DNA from: Pseudomonas arsenicoxydans
GTDB lineage: Bacteria; Pseudomonadota; Gammaproteobacteria; Pseudomonadales; Pseudomonadaceae
NCBI RefSeq assembly: GCF_006438915.1
Contig: NZ_RCZE01000007.1
Coordinates: 1 to 64,000 of the forward strand
DNA length: 64,000 bases
Direction of reading: 5' to 3'
Positions 1 to 9,790 of the stretch are shown piece after piece. The translations under genes and the position numbers were made by a program. Below the pieces are notes generated by a model. That model was not told where the DNA came from. It saw only the letters and a list, made by a program, of their open reading frames with translations, and ran no database searches. Within the stretch, counting starts at the first letter, position 1. Each line of letters begins with the position of its first letter.

Positions 1-63
1 GTTTAACATTCAGCAGAGATGTTGACTGTCACACCGCCTTCGCGAGCAAGCCCGCTCCCACAT
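1..63. repeat. REP element, type A, right half
   Basis: The stretch ends in TTCGCGAGCAAGCCCGCTC followed by CCAC, which is the right arm of the type A REP palindrome found complete at 6844, 11465, 41354 and 48791. The left arm presumably lies just outside the window. Confidence 0.8.
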
Positions 64-92
64 TTGATCAGTGTCATGGACTGAAAATGGGA

Positions 93-130
93 GAAAAAAA
101 AAGGCCTCGCACATGCGAGGCCTTTTATTT
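93..130. terminator. Bidirectional Rho-independent terminator
   Basis: A perfect 10-bp stem (101-110 with 115-124) around an ACAT loop is flanked by an A-run on the left and a T-run on the right, so it can end transcripts from either side. It would close the leftward operon ending with the small protein at 145. Confidence 0.85.
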
Positions 131-144
131 TGGTTTCAATCTGG

Positions 145-372
145 TCAACTTTGCGGCCTCATTCCCTGGGCAAGTCCGAACATGAGCAATAACAAATCAT
201 GGTCAGGTTGCGCCGCCGTCGAGGCCTTGATTGCGCGTGGTAATGGACAGTGAGCATCGCTGCTCACTGAACTCAGGACCTGCGTGCGTGGCTGCTCCCA
301 GGCAGCCACCGCCAATGAAGCAACTGCCAAGGCTCCTACTAAAAACAAACCTCGTGCAATTTCTAGTTTCAT
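145..372 (-). CDS. Small exported or membrane-anchored protein of unknown function
   Basis: The 75-residue product begins MKLEIARGLFLVGALAV, a short basic start and a hydrophobic stretch at about residues 8-24, which reads as a signal peptide or single membrane anchor. The rest is short and has no motif I know. It starts 2 nt after the stop of the upstream InaA-like kinase gene and is followed directly by a strong terminator, so it is the last gene of the methyltransferase/kinase operon. That position suggests an envelope role, but this is inference only. Confidence 0.65.
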   Translation of the reverse strand: MKLEIARGLFLVGALAVASLAVAAWEQPRTQVLSSVSSDAHCPLPRAIKASTAAQPDHDLLLLMFGLAQGMRPQS

Positions 373-374
373 CG

Positions 375-1088
375 CTATAAACCTTTGATAGCGCTGCCAA
401 ACGCCGTCTCATAAAAGTAGACGAGTTTTTTCCAGTCTGCATCGCTGAATGACGAATGGCGACGCAGTTGCTTCAGGTCATGAGCGGCCGCTTGATGAGC
501 GGTCATACGCTGTCGGCACTTCTCCAGATCGATCAAGGCGATTTCGACTTTGGCCGATTCACCTTCGCCGGTCACCCGCAAAAACACGTGCTTGATATAG
601 AGGCAGCTGTGCTGCCAACGGCCCTTGTGCATGCGGGCGAGGTTCTCGGCCAGATCCTTTAACACGCGATCATTCACCGCCTCGCCATGACGCTCGCGAC
701 CACCACCGGCGTACCAGTGTTCGATTTCCTCGAAGCCATCCAGCGACTTGGTCACCAGCAATGCGCGCCATTTGTGCACAGGGTCGCGCTGTGCGCCGCA
801 GAAAACGATTTCAGGAACACGCACATCGAGCTTGCGCAGGCCGATCAGCGCGTCTTGCTCGCGCAACACGGTCGGACGGCCAAACGGGTGCAGCCAGCTG
901 CGATAGATATGGCCGGTCTGGCGCTTGGCATAGAGCAATTGTCCATCGCTGCCCATGACGCGCTGCACGCCACTTTCCCCGCCACGGCGAACGTTGGGTT
1001 CTTCAACCCATTCACCGCGCTGATTCCAGAAATAGTCGAAGCGGTCCTTGGGAGCGACTTCCGTTTCTGCTGCACATTGCACTGCCAT
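375..1088 (-). CDS. inaA: InaA/WapQ-like lipopolysaccharide kinase family protein
   Basis: The 237-residue protein belongs to the InaA branch of the Kdo/heptose kinase fold, which phosphorylates LPS core sugars or is acid-inducible in pseudomonads. Kinase-like features are a Lys near LLYAKRQTG (strand with the ATP lysine), the LARMHKGRWQHSCLYIKH catalytic-loop region, and ALIDLEK resembling the metal-binding Asp. It starts 4 nt downstream of the methyltransferase stop, with GAGG 7 nt before ATG. The colRS-methyltransferase-inaA arrangement is known in P. fluorescens and P. putida, where ColR controls this operon and affects outer-membrane integrity. The substrate cannot be told from sequence. 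Confidence 0.8.
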   Translation of the reverse strand: MAVQCAAETEVAPKDRFDYFWNQRGEWVEEPNVRRGGESGVQRVMGSDGQLLYAKRQTGHIYRSWLHPFGRPTVLREQDALIGLRKLDVRVPEIVFCGAQRDPVHKWRALLVTKSLDGFEEIEHWYAGGGRERHGEAVNDRVLKDLAENLARMHKGRWQHSCLYIKHVFLRVTGEGESAKVEIALIDLEKCRQRMTAHQAAAHDLKQLRRHSSFSDADWKKLVYFYETAFGSAIKGL

Positions 1089-1092
1089 CCTG

Positions 1093-1764
1093 TTACCTCT
1101 TGCGTAATACGTAAACGCGCCACATGGCGTAGAGCGGTATAAAGTCCAGTTTTTCCTGGATGCGGAAACCCGCTTGCTCGAATTCTTTTTCTACCGTTGC
1201 GGCCGGTAACACAAAGCGGTTTTGGTAACCTTCCTGCCCACGCCGCGCTTCTGAACGCTTGCGTTTCCAAGCCTTGAAGTTGCCGTCCACCCACAACGAA
1301 ATGATCACGCTGTCACGGCTGACACGCTCGAATTCGCGCAGAATCGCCATTCGATGCTCGGCTTCACCGATGTGGTGCAACAAACGCATACAGAAAATGC
1401 TATCGACGGCGTTATCAGGCAAGGCGATGTCGAACGCAGAAGTGTGCAAGGGTTGTACCCGTTTTACCACGTCAGCGGGCTGCGCCTGGCAAGCTATCTT
1501 CACCATCGATTCAGAGTTGTCGGCGCCGATGATCGCGCGGTTGGCCTTCTCCGCCAGCATTGGCCAGAAACGCCCGGCACCGCATGGCAGGTCGAGCACC
1601 AGTCCAGGATCGCCGGCCAGCGTCAGCGCCTTGCGCCCCAGCTGAACGTCGCGCCAGTGGGACAGCTTGCGACCGAGGCCATCCTGATGCTTTTGCAGGT
1701 AGCGTTTAGCGTGTTGATCGTCGTATTTTTCGGAAAAGTCGAGTTTGATCGGGCCGTCCATCAT
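1093..1764 (-). CDS. Class I SAM-dependent methyltransferase (ColR-linked, orf222-like)
   Basis: The 223-residue protein has the SAM-binding motif I at residues 57-66 (LDLPCGAGRF), an acidic strand end IIGADNS, and motif IV near DSIFCMRLLHHIG. It corresponds to the roughly 222-codon methyltransferase gene described next to colRS in P. fluorescens. Two adjacent Met codons are possible starts behind AGGAG. It leads a three-gene operon with the InaA-like kinase and the small exported protein, and a ColR-box-like sequence lies about 70 nt upstream. The methylated substrate is unknown. An LPS precursor or lipid is an inference from context. Confidence 0.82.
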   Translation of the reverse strand: MMDGPIKLDFSEKYDDQHAKRYLQKHQDGLGRKLSHWRDVQLGRKALTLAGDPGLVLDLPCGAGRFWPMLAEKANRAIIGADNSESMVKIACQAQPADVVKRVQPLHTSAFDIALPDNAVDSIFCMRLLHHIGEAEHRMAILREFERVSRDSVIISLWVDGNFKAWKRKRSEARRGQEGYQNRFVLPAATVEKEFEQAGFRIQEKLDFIPLYAMWRVYVLRKR

Positions 1765-1831
1765 CAGGTCTCCTGAAATGCTGATGCCACCAACCTTAGG
1801 TAGTTTAGTGTCGGAGTCAGGTCATTCAATT

Positions 1832-1847
1832 GTGAAAATTTCGTTGA
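1832..1847 (-). promoter_or_regulatory. Putative ColR box upstream of the methyltransferase/inaA operon
   Basis: Read on the minus strand the sequence is TCAACGAAATTTTCAC. Compared with the ColR consensus I recall, (T/C)(T/C)NA(C/G)NN(T/C)TTTTTCAC, it matches 14 of 16 positions. It sits between colS and the divergent-from-promoter operon start, where ColR control is established in relatives. Confidence 0.6.
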
Positions 1848-1922
1848 TGGAAACCCTGAACTATTTCAAGGTTTTACAGGATATCAACAATAGCTGAGGG
1901 CCATCCCAACGCAACCTGGCAA

Positions 1923-3206
1923 TCAATTAGCATCCGACGCCTGTAACTCGACCTGAAATCGACAGCCATTGGGCTCCATGGTCGTCAGGCTGACGGTCCA
2001 GCCCTGGTTCTCACAAATCCGCTGCACCAGCGACAGCCCCAGACCCAGACCCTCGCCACGTTTTTCCGAACCCCGCACGAAAGGCTCGAACATCGCCTCG
2101 CGTTTTTCTTCGGGAATGCCCACCCCGCTGTCCTCGACCACAAACCCCGTGGCTGAGAGTGTCAGGCGAATGAAACCGTGTTCGGTGTAATGCAGCGCGT
2201 TGCGCAACAGGTTGCCCATCACCGCATGCAGGAGCGTTGCGTTGTAACGGGTTGTTGGCGGAGGACCCGCTTCGAAAATCAGCTTCAGCCCCTTGGTTTC
2301 AATGGGCTCTCGCCACAGCGTGAGCAACCCGCCAGCAACCTGTTTCAGGTTTTGCTGCGGCGACATGCTGGCGTCTTCACGTTGTGCGCGGGCCAGCATC
2401 AGAAAGGTTTGTACGAGTTCACGCATCTCTTCACAGGCACGGGCAATGCGCTCGACCTGGGCGCGGCCGCGCTGATCGATCCCGGGGTTTTCCAGCAGCA
2501 GCTCACAGGAACTGGCCAACACCATCAGGGGCGTACGCAGTTCGTGGCTGACGTCACTGGTAAACAACCGCTCGCGGGTCAGCGCCTGGCGCAAACGCCC
2601 CAGGGTGGCGTCGAAAGCTACGGCCAGTTCGCCCACTTCGTCAGCGGCATAATCCGGCGCCAGAGGCGGCGCCAGTCCCAACAATTGATCGCGATGACGC
2701 ACCTGGCGGGCCAGTCGTACCACGGGCGCCATGACTTTACGCGCCAGGACCCAGCCGAGAAAAACCGCCAGCGCCAGGCTCAGGACGAAGCCGACCAGCA
2801 CCACGGCAAACAGCACCCGCTCACGTTCTTCGAAATCGCTTTGGTCCTGAAGCAGCACGTAACGCCGGCCGTCGACGATTTCGACCATGGCGTGATACGA
2901 CAGCTGATCGCGGAAAACCTCGTGAAAACCCGAATCGAGGTTACGCAAATCCTTGGGCAGTTCGAAATCCCCTGCCCCGCCGCTGAAGTAGAACAGTTGA
3001 TCCGGCTCGGGGCGGTGGCTCCAGTCCGACATACTGTCCATCAGCAACAGTCGCTGCAGATCGCCACCCAGTCCGGACGAAATCAGCTTTTCTTCCACCA
3101 CGTGCACGGTCGCGATAATGCCCATGGCAAAGGCGCCGGCCACCAATGCGCTCATCAGCGCAAAGGCGATGATGATCCGTTGAGCAAGGCTTTGCTTAAA
3201 CTCCAT
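1923..3206 (-). CDS. colS: Sensor histidine kinase ColS
   Basis: This 427-residue inner-membrane kinase has two membrane segments (about 8-34 and 131-155) flanking a roughly 95-residue periplasmic sensor, then a HAMP linker, the H-box DVSHELRTPL with His221, and the N, G1 and G2 ATP-binding motifs. With the start at MEFKQSLAQ, residues H35, E38, D57, E96, H105 and the E126-x-x-E129 pair fall where I recall the Zn/Fe-sensing residues of P. putida ColS, which supports both identity and start. GAGGG precedes this ATG. It overlaps the colR stop by 11 bp, implying coupled translation. Confidence 0.93.
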   Translation of the reverse strand: MEFKQSLAQRIIIAFALMSALVAGAFAMGIIATVHVVEEKLISSGLGGDLQRLLLMDSMSDWSHRPEPDQLFYFSGGAGDFELPKDLRNLDSGFHEVFRDQLSYHAMVEIVDGRRYVLLQDQSDFEERERVLFAVVLVGFVLSLALAVFLGWVLARKVMAPVVRLARQVRHRDQLLGLAPPLAPDYAADEVGELAVAFDATLGRLRQALTRERLFTSDVSHELRTPLMVLASSCELLLENPGIDQRGRAQVERIARACEEMRELVQTFLMLARAQREDASMSPQQNLKQVAGGLLTLWREPIETKGLKLIFEAGPPPTTRYNATLLHAVMGNLLRNALHYTEHGFIRLTLSATGFVVEDSGVGIPEEKREAMFEPFVRGSEKRGEGLGLGLSLVQRICENQGWTVSLTTMEPNGCRFQVELQASDAN

Positions 3207-3879
3207 CACGGCCCTCGGCCAAGCGATAACCCACACCGTGTACGGTTTGCAGCAATGGTTTGGCGAAGGGCTTGTCGATCACCTGACGCAATTGATGGAC
3301 GTGGCTGCGCAGGCTGTCGCTGTCCGGGCAGTCATCACCCCACAGCGCTTCTTCGAGAATTTCCCGACGCAGCACGTGCGGGCTTTTCTGCATCAACACG
3401 GCCAGCAATTTCAGGCCCACCGGGTTGAGTTTCAGCAGTCGCCCTTCGCGGGTCACTTCCAGGGTGTCGAGGTCGTAGGCCAGATCGCCGACCTGCAACG
3501 TGCGACGACCGCCACCTTGGGTGCGACGCATCACCGCCTCGATCCGCGCGGCCAGCTCAGACAGCGCAAACGGTTTGATCAGGTAGTCGTCGGCGCCGGA
3601 CTTGAAGCCCTGCAACCGGTCGTCGAGTTGATCGCGGGCGGTGAGCATGATCACCGGCGTGTCGCGGCGGGCGTCTTCGCGCAGGCGTTTGCATAAGGTG
3701 TAGCCGTCAATGCCGGGCAGCATGATATCAAGCACGATCAAGTCATAATGCTCGGTGGCTGCCAGGTGCAGGCCGGACAAACCGTCTTGTGCGCAATCCA
3801 CGGTGTAGCCTTTGAGGCCCAGGTAATCAGCCAGATTGGCCAGGATATCGCGGTTGTCTTCAACCAATAGAATTCGCAT
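3196..3879 (-). CDS. colR: OmpR-family response regulator ColR
   Basis: The 227-residue protein has a receiver domain (acidic E7/D8, phospho-acceptor D51 in VLDIMLPG, conserved Lys in LIKPF) and a C-terminal winged-helix DNA-binding domain. The ATG at 3879 is preferred to the GTG six bases upstream because AGAGG is 7 nt from the ATG and only 1 nt from the GTG. ColR controls envelope-maintenance genes including its neighbours. Two ColR-box-like sites lie nearby, at 1832 and 3996. Confidence 0.93.
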   Translation of the reverse strand: MRILLVEDNRDILANLADYLGLKGYTVDCAQDGLSGLHLAATEHYDLIVLDIMLPGIDGYTLCKRLREDARRDTPVIMLTARDQLDDRLQGFKSGADDYLIKPFALSELAARIEAVMRRTQGGGRRTLQVGDLAYDLDTLEVTREGRLLKLNPVGLKLLAVLMQKSPHVLRREILEEALWGDDCPDSDSLRSHVHQLRQVIDKPFAKPLLQTVHGVGYRLAEGRDGV

Positions 3880-3995
3880 GGGCACACCTCTGTAACACAG
3901 TAACGGCCGTCTTGGCCCGCGCAGCTTAAGGCCAAGTGTGGCTCAGGACTAGGGTTTCGCGTCGTAGAATCAATTCGTTCAACCAAATGGTAGGG

Positions 3996-4011
3996 TTAAC
4001 ACCTTTTTCAC
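3996..4011 (+). promoter_or_regulatory. ColR box upstream of the LTA-synthase-like gene
   Basis: The sequence TTAACACCTTTTTCAC matches every defined position of the ColR consensus as I recall it. It lies in the colR/LTA-synthase-like divergent intergenic region, 71 nt before the ATG at 4083. Confidence 0.72.
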
Positions 4012-4082
4012 TGTCGATTCACACCCTGGCAACAGCATCCAGGCGAGAATCCCACGCGATTGATAATAAGGAAGGTTACACA

Positions 4083-6032
4083 ATGGATTTCTTCAAGACG
4101 GCGCCAATGCGCTTCCTCCTGCTGGTTACCGGCGCCTGGCTGGCGATTTTCTTCCTGACCCGAACGGTTCTGCTACTCACTCACCTGGACGAGACCGGCA
4201 GCGGTTTCCTGTCCGTGTTTGGCATCGGCTTGCTGTATGACCTGGGCTTTATTGCCTATGCAGCATTGCCCATGGGCCTGTACTTGCTGTTATGTCCGCC
4301 AGCGTTGTGGCGCCTGCGTGGTCATCGCTGGTTGCTTCAGGGCCTGCTGACGGTCAGCCTGTTCGCCATGTTGTTCACCGCCGTGGCCGAATGGTTGTTC
4401 TGGGATGAATTTGGCGTGCGCTTCAATTTCATCGCCGTTGACTACCTGGTGTATTCCGATGAAGTACTGAACAACCTGCTCGAGTCCTATCCGATCGGCA
4501 AATTGTTGAGCCTGCTCGCGGTCCTGGCGGTCGGCCTGAGCTTCGCATTGCGCAAGCCCTTCAATGCCGCGATGAACGCCCCTTTGCCGCCATTGCGCGG
4601 GCGTCTGCTGAATGCTTTGGGCTTACTGATCGTGGCCGGTTTGAGCCTGCAACTGCTCAGCCAGGATTCACCTCGCGCACAAGGCGGTAACGCCTACCAG
4701 AATGAATTGGCGAGCAATGGCCCGTACCAGTTTTTCGCAGCGTTTCGCAACAACGATCTGGATTACCCGCAGTTCTACAGCACGCTGCCGGCCGACGTTG
4801 TCGCACAGCAGATTCGGGCCGAACTCAGCGAACCCAATGCACGTTTTGTCGGTAAGGACCCGCAAGACATCCGTCGGGACATCGATAACCCCGGCACCCT
4901 GCGCAAACCCAACATCGTGCTGGTGACCATCGAAAGCTTCAGTGCCAAGTACATGGGCAGCAATGGTGACCAGCGTAACCTGACGCCCAACCTCGATGCC
5001 CTGCGCAAACAGAGCCTGTACTTCAACAATTTCTACGCCACCGGCACCCGTACGGATCGCGGCCTGGAAGCCATCACACTGGCCATCCCGCCAACGCCGG
5101 GGCGCTCGATCGTCAAGCGCATAGGCCGTGAGAGCGGTTTTGCCAGCCTCGGCCAACAGCTAAAGGCCGTGGGTTACGACAGCGTGTTCGTTTACGGCGG
5201 TCGCGGTTACTTCGACAACATGAACGCGTTCTTCGGCGGCAACGGTTACCGCGTGGTCGACCAGAGCAGCGTCGATGAAGCCGAGATTCACTTCAAGAAT
5301 GCCTGGGGCATGGCCGACGAGGACCTGTATACGCAAACGCTGAAACTGGCTGACGCCGATTATGCGAAGCAACAGCCGTTCCTGCTGCAACTGATGACGA
5401 CGTCCAACCACCGCCCTTACACCTACCCGGACAACCGGATCGACATCAAATCCGGTAACGGCCGTGACGGCGCCGTGAAGTACACCGACTATGCCATTGG
5501 TCAGTTCCTCGATCAGGCGCGCAAAAAGCCGTGGTTTGACAATACAATCTTCGTCTTCGTCGCTGACCACACTGCGGGCAGCGCCGGTAAAGAAGATTTG
5601 CCGATCACCAACTACCAGATTCCGCTGTTCATTTATGCACCGAAGTTGATCCCGGCCCGTGAGACCGCACAACTGGCCAGCCAGATCGACCTCGCCCCCA
5701 CATTGCTGGGCTTGCTGAATCTGGATTACGAATCGACCTTCTTTGGTCGCAACCTGTTGCAGGACAATCCGCTGCCGCCGCGCGTGGTGGTTGGCAATTA
5801 TCAACACCTGGGGTTGTTTGACGGCAAGGATCTGGCGATCCTAAGCCCGCGCCAAGGGTTGCGCCGGCATGATGACGCGCTGACAGAAAGTCGCGAGTCC
5901 CGTGCCACCGCCAATGATCCATTGATCACCCGTGCGATTACGTATTACCAATCGGCCAGTTATGGCTTCAAGCAACAGCTGCTTGGCTGGAAGGCACCCA
6001 AGGAGGGTGCCGGCCAAGTTGGCGAACGTTAA
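4083..6032 (+). CDS. LTA synthase family (sulfatase-fold) membrane phosphotransferase
   Basis: The 649-residue protein has about five N-terminal membrane helices and a periplasmic sulfatase-fold domain. NIVLVTIESFSAKYMG carries the metal-binding acidic residue, ATGTRTDRGLEA the likely catalytic Thr, and VADHTAGS the later metal ligands. Family members transfer phosphoglycerol or phosphoethanolamine-type groups from phospholipid to envelope glycans. The ATG at 4083 follows AAGGA 8 nt upstream, so the longer in-frame extension to 3936 is unlikely. The gene sits behind a ColR box, which points to ColRS-controlled envelope modification. The exact acceptor is unknown. Confidence 0.85.
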   Translation: MDFFKTAPMRFLLLVTGAWLAIFFLTRTVLLLTHLDETGSGFLSVFGIGLLYDLGFIAYAALPMGLYLLLCPPALWRLRGHRWLLQGLLTVSLFAMLFTAVAEWLFWDEFGVRFNFIAVDYLVYSDEVLNNLLESYPIGKLLSLLAVLAVGLSFALRKPFNAAMNAPLPPLRGRLLNALGLLIVAGLSLQLLSQDSPRAQGGNAYQNELASNGPYQFFAAFRNNDLDYPQFYSTLPADVVAQQIRAELSEPNARFVGKDPQDIRRDIDNPGTLRKPNIVLVTIESFSAKYMGSNGDQRNLTPNLDALRKQSLYFNNFYATGTRTDRGLEAITLAIPPTPGRSIVKRIGRESGFASLGQQLKAVGYDSVFVYGGRGYFDNMNAFFGGNGYRVVDQSSVDEAEIHFKNAWGMADEDLYTQTLKLADADYAKQQPFLLQLMTTSNHRPYTYPDNRIDIKSGNGRDGAVKYTDYAIGQFLDQARKKPWFDNTIFVFVADHTAGSAGKEDLPITNYQIPLFIYAPKLIPARETAQLASQIDLAPTLLGLLNLDYESTFFGRNLLQDNPLPPRVVVGNYQHLGLFDGKDLAILSPRQGLRRHDDALTESRESRATANDPLITRAITYYQSASYGFKQQLLGWKAPKEGAGQVGER

Positions 6033-6040
6033 CCGAATCG

Positions 6041-6070
6041 CCCCGGGCTGATGCCCCGGGGTTTTCTTTT
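6041..6070 (+). terminator. Rho-independent terminator after the LTA-synthase-like gene
   Basis: A GC-rich hairpin (CCCCGG at 6041 pairing with CCGGGG ending at 6061) is followed by TTTTCTTTT. It sits only 15 nt before the PAP2 gene, which would then depend on readthrough. Confidence 0.75.
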
Positions 6071-6084
6071 GTTCAGGATCCACC

Positions 6085-6828
6085 ATGTCATCTACCGTTG
6101 TCCGTCCTGCCTCGCGCCCGCTCAATTTGTGGGTGTGCCTGGGTATTCCCGCCGTCGCGGCGATCGTTCTGGTGCTGCTCGAACTGACGTCCCTGGACAT
6201 GGACCTTGCCAAGCTGTTCTACGATCCAGTGGCGGGGGATTTCATCGGACGCCACAGTTACTTCCTGGAAGACATCCTGCATGAGCGAGCCAAGCAGGTG
6301 GTCATCGCCTTTTCCGTGTTTTCGATCATCGGTTTTATTGCCTGCTTTTTCGTGGACAAGTTCAAGCCGTTCAAGCGGGAATTGGGCTGTCTGGTGCTGT
6401 CGCTGGCACTGGCAACCTCCTTTGTGACCCCGATGAAGGCAGTGACGGCGGTGCAATGCCCATGGAGCCTTGAGCAGTTCGGCGGTCACGAGACCTACAG
6501 CGAACTGCTGAGCCCTCGCCCGCACACGGAAAAACCTGGCCGTTGCTGGCCGGGTGGCCATGCCGCCACCGGTTTCACACTGTTTGCCCTGTTCTTTGTG
6601 TTGCGTGACCGTCGTCCGCGCATGGCGCGTGCGGCGTTTATCTTCGCCTTCACCCTGGGTTCGGTGTTCTCGATTGGCCGGATGATGCAAGGCGCGCACT
6701 TCTTTTCGCACAACGTGTGGACGGCGGTTTTCTGCTGGCTGATTTGCCTGGGATCGTATTACTACGTTCTATACCGGCCGGCTTCCAAGGTTGAATCGGT
6801 GGCCAAAGTGAAAGCAGTCAACGCCTGA
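6085..6828 (+). CDS. PAP2-family membrane phosphatase
   Basis: The 247-residue integral membrane protein has about six hydrophobic segments and recognisable PAP2 motifs: CWPGGHAATGF (the SGH-type motif with catalytic His) and later SIGRMMQGAHFFSHN (R-x5-H-x3 region). PAP2 enzymes dephosphorylate lipid phosphates such as phosphatidylglycerol phosphate, undecaprenyl diphosphate or lipid A. It lies 53 nt downstream of the LTA-synthase-like gene on the same strand, with a terminator between them, so partial cotranscription from the ColR-box promoter is plausible. Confidence 0.85.
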   Translation: MSSTVVRPASRPLNLWVCLGIPAVAAIVLVLLELTSLDMDLAKLFYDPVAGDFIGRHSYFLEDILHERAKQVVIAFSVFSIIGFIACFFVDKFKPFKRELGCLVLSLALATSFVTPMKAVTAVQCPWSLEQFGGHETYSELLSPRPHTEKPGRCWPGGHAATGFTLFALFFVLRDRRPRMARAAFIFAFTLGSVFSIGRMMQGAHFFSHNVWTAVFCWLICLGSYYYVLYRPASKVESVAKVKAVNA

Positions 6829-6843
6829 AACACAGATCAAAAT

Positions 6844-6930
6844 GTGGGAGCGGGCTTGCTCGCGAATGCGGTGTAACATCCAACGAATATGTTGCCTGTT
6901 ACACCGCATTCGCGAGCAAGCCCGCTCCCA
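6844..6930. repeat. REPIN, type A (inverted REP pair)
   Basis: GTGGGAGCGGGCTTGCTCG at the left and its inverted copy at the right enclose a roughly 40-nt variable spacer. It lies between the PAP2 gene and the groEL terminator. Confidence 0.9.
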
Positions 6931-6961
6931 GGGTCCGGTGTAACTTCAGATTTTGGGCAAT

Positions 6962-6998
6962 AAAAAACCCCGCCTGCTTTCGCAGGCGGGGTTTTTTT
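6962..6998. terminator. groESL terminator (bidirectional)
   Basis: A 12-bp stem (6966-6977 with 6982-6993) with a TTTC loop has an A-run on one side and seven T on the other. It ends leftward groEL transcription and can also end PAP2 transcription. Confidence 0.9.
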
Positions 6999-7017
6999 AT
7001 ACAGGGGTAAGGCTGGC

Positions 7018-8670
<1,653 letters not shown>

Positions 8671-8707
8671 TTAAATACTTTGTAGTAGCGGGAAAATGAG
8701 CGGGGAA

Positions 8708-9001
8708 TCAGCCTTCGATAACAGCGAGAATCTCGTTCTCAGCCATTACCAGCAGGTCTTCGCCGTCAACTTTCACGGTGTTGCTGCCGGAGTACGGGCC
8801 GAACACAACCTTGTCACCCACTTTAACGGCCAGTGCACGCACTTCACCGTTGTCCAGCACGCGGCCGGTACCGACAGCGAGAATCTCGCCGCTGTTGGCT
8901 TTTTCAGCAGCCGAACCTGGCAGGACGATACCGCCAGCGGTTTTCTTTTCTTCTTCGCTGCGACGGATGACGACGCGGTCATGCAGAGGACGAAGCTTCA
9001 T
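8708..9001 (-). CDS. groES: 10-kDa co-chaperonin GroES
   Basis: The 97-residue protein starts [14 protein letters not shown] and contains the mobile loop ([14 protein letters not shown]), as in all GroES. It caps GroEL rings. AGGAGAG precedes the ATG. The leader is long and hairpin-rich, and a heat-shock-like promoter is found upstream (see separate entries). Confidence 0.99.
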   Translation of the reverse strand: MKLRPLHDRVVIRRSEEEKKTAGGIVLPGSAAEKANSGEILAVGTGRVLDNGEVRALAVKVGDKVVFGPYSGSNTVKVDGEDLLVMAENEILAVIEG

Positions 9002-9143
9002 TGTCGATCTCTCCTAATTGTGGTTTTCATCGGCCGGTGTATTCCCGGCGGGTTTAACAAATCCGGCGGAGCCGGGTGCGGCTCGACAAGCGAGACGCGG
9101 AAGTCTGTCTGGCGTGATCGCCAGAAACCTTGCGGTGACCGTT
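9002..9143 (-). ncRNA. Structured groES leader (candidate Pseudomon-groES RNA)
   Basis: The roughly 140-nt 5' UTR contains several hairpins, including a perfect 7-bp stem TCTGGCG/CGCCAGA at 9108-9125 and the CCGGC/GCCGG and CCGG/CCGG stems nearer the start codon. A conserved Pseudomon-groES motif is known in groES leaders of Pseudomonas, and this position fits it. I have not aligned it to the covariance model. Confidence 0.6.
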
Positions 9144-9171
9144 ACATAAGGGCGCATAAGCTTATTACAAG
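9144..9171 (-). promoter_or_regulatory. Putative sigma32 (heat-shock) promoter of groESL
   Basis: On the minus strand CCCTTGTAA (near the sigma32 -35 CTTGAA) is followed 13 nt later by CCTTATGT (near the -10 CCCCATNT). The -35 is preceded by a C-rich TCCCCGC block as in E. coli sigma32 promoters. Confidence 0.5.
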
Positions 9172-9212
9172 GGCGGGGATCGAAATTTTTTACAACGATG
9201 ACCCGAAACAGA

Positions 9213-9234
9213 CACGGCACCCGAAGGTGCCGTG
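9213..9234 (-). terminator. Hairpin terminator after fxsA
   Basis: A perfect 9-bp stem CACGGCACC/GGTGCCGTG closes on a CGAA loop. In the leftward direction it is followed by TCTGTTTC, a modest T-tract, and lies 13 nt after the fxsA stop. Confidence 0.65.
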
Positions 9235-9247
9235 CAGGTGAAACGTT

Positions 9248-9739
9248 TTACTGGGTGTCGCGGTGTTCGAACTCGCCTTCGATCACATTGGGCTCACGGC
9301 CCAGCGGCTCGCGTGGAGCAGGACCGCCACGCGGCTGCAGGTTGTCGGCGAATGCGCGCTGACGGATCGCGGCCTCTTCGGCGCGCTGACGCATTTTGTT
9401 GGCCAGCAGTCGACGGGAGATCGGCAGCAGCATGATCAGGCCCAGCACATCAGTCACGAAGCCCGGCAGGATCAATAGACCACCCGCCAGGGCCAGCATC
9501 AAGCCTTCCAGCATGGTCTGGGCCGGCAGCTCGCCACGATTCAGGCTTTCTCGGGCACGCAGTGCAGTGGCCAGACCGGCGATGCGCAACACGAACACGC
9601 CGAGCATCGAGCCGAGAATGATCAGTAGCAGGGCCGGGAAAAACCCGATTGCCCCACTGACTTTGACGAATACGAATAGCTCCAACACCGGGAACAGTAC
9701 AAAGAGCAATAAAAAAGGGCGCATCAAATGGTTCCTCAA
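9248..9739 (-). CDS. fxsA: FxsA-family inner membrane protein
   Basis: The 163-residue protein has hydrophobic segments at the N terminus (PFLLLFVLFPVLELFVF), at FFPALLLIILGSMLG, and centrally (GGLLILPGFVTDVLGLIMLLP), followed by a basic, charged tail. This is the FxsA/YtxA pattern. E. coli FxsA overexpression relieves phage T7 exclusion by the F plasmid, and its normal role is unclear. It lies directly upstream of groESL on the same strand but is separated by a terminator and the groES promoter. Confidence 0.85.
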   Translation of the reverse strand: MRNHLMRPFLLLFVLFPVLELFVFVKVSGAIGFFPALLLIILGSMLGVFVLRIAGLATALRARESLNRGELPAQTMLEGLMLALAGGLLILPGFVTDVLGLIMLLPISRRLLANKMRQRAEEAAIRQRAFADNLQPRGGPAPREPLGREPNVIEGEFEHRDTQ

Positions 9740-9790
9740 CGCAAGAATGCCTTGCCAGTAAGCCTTAGATGACGTCGCCCTTTCGTGAAT

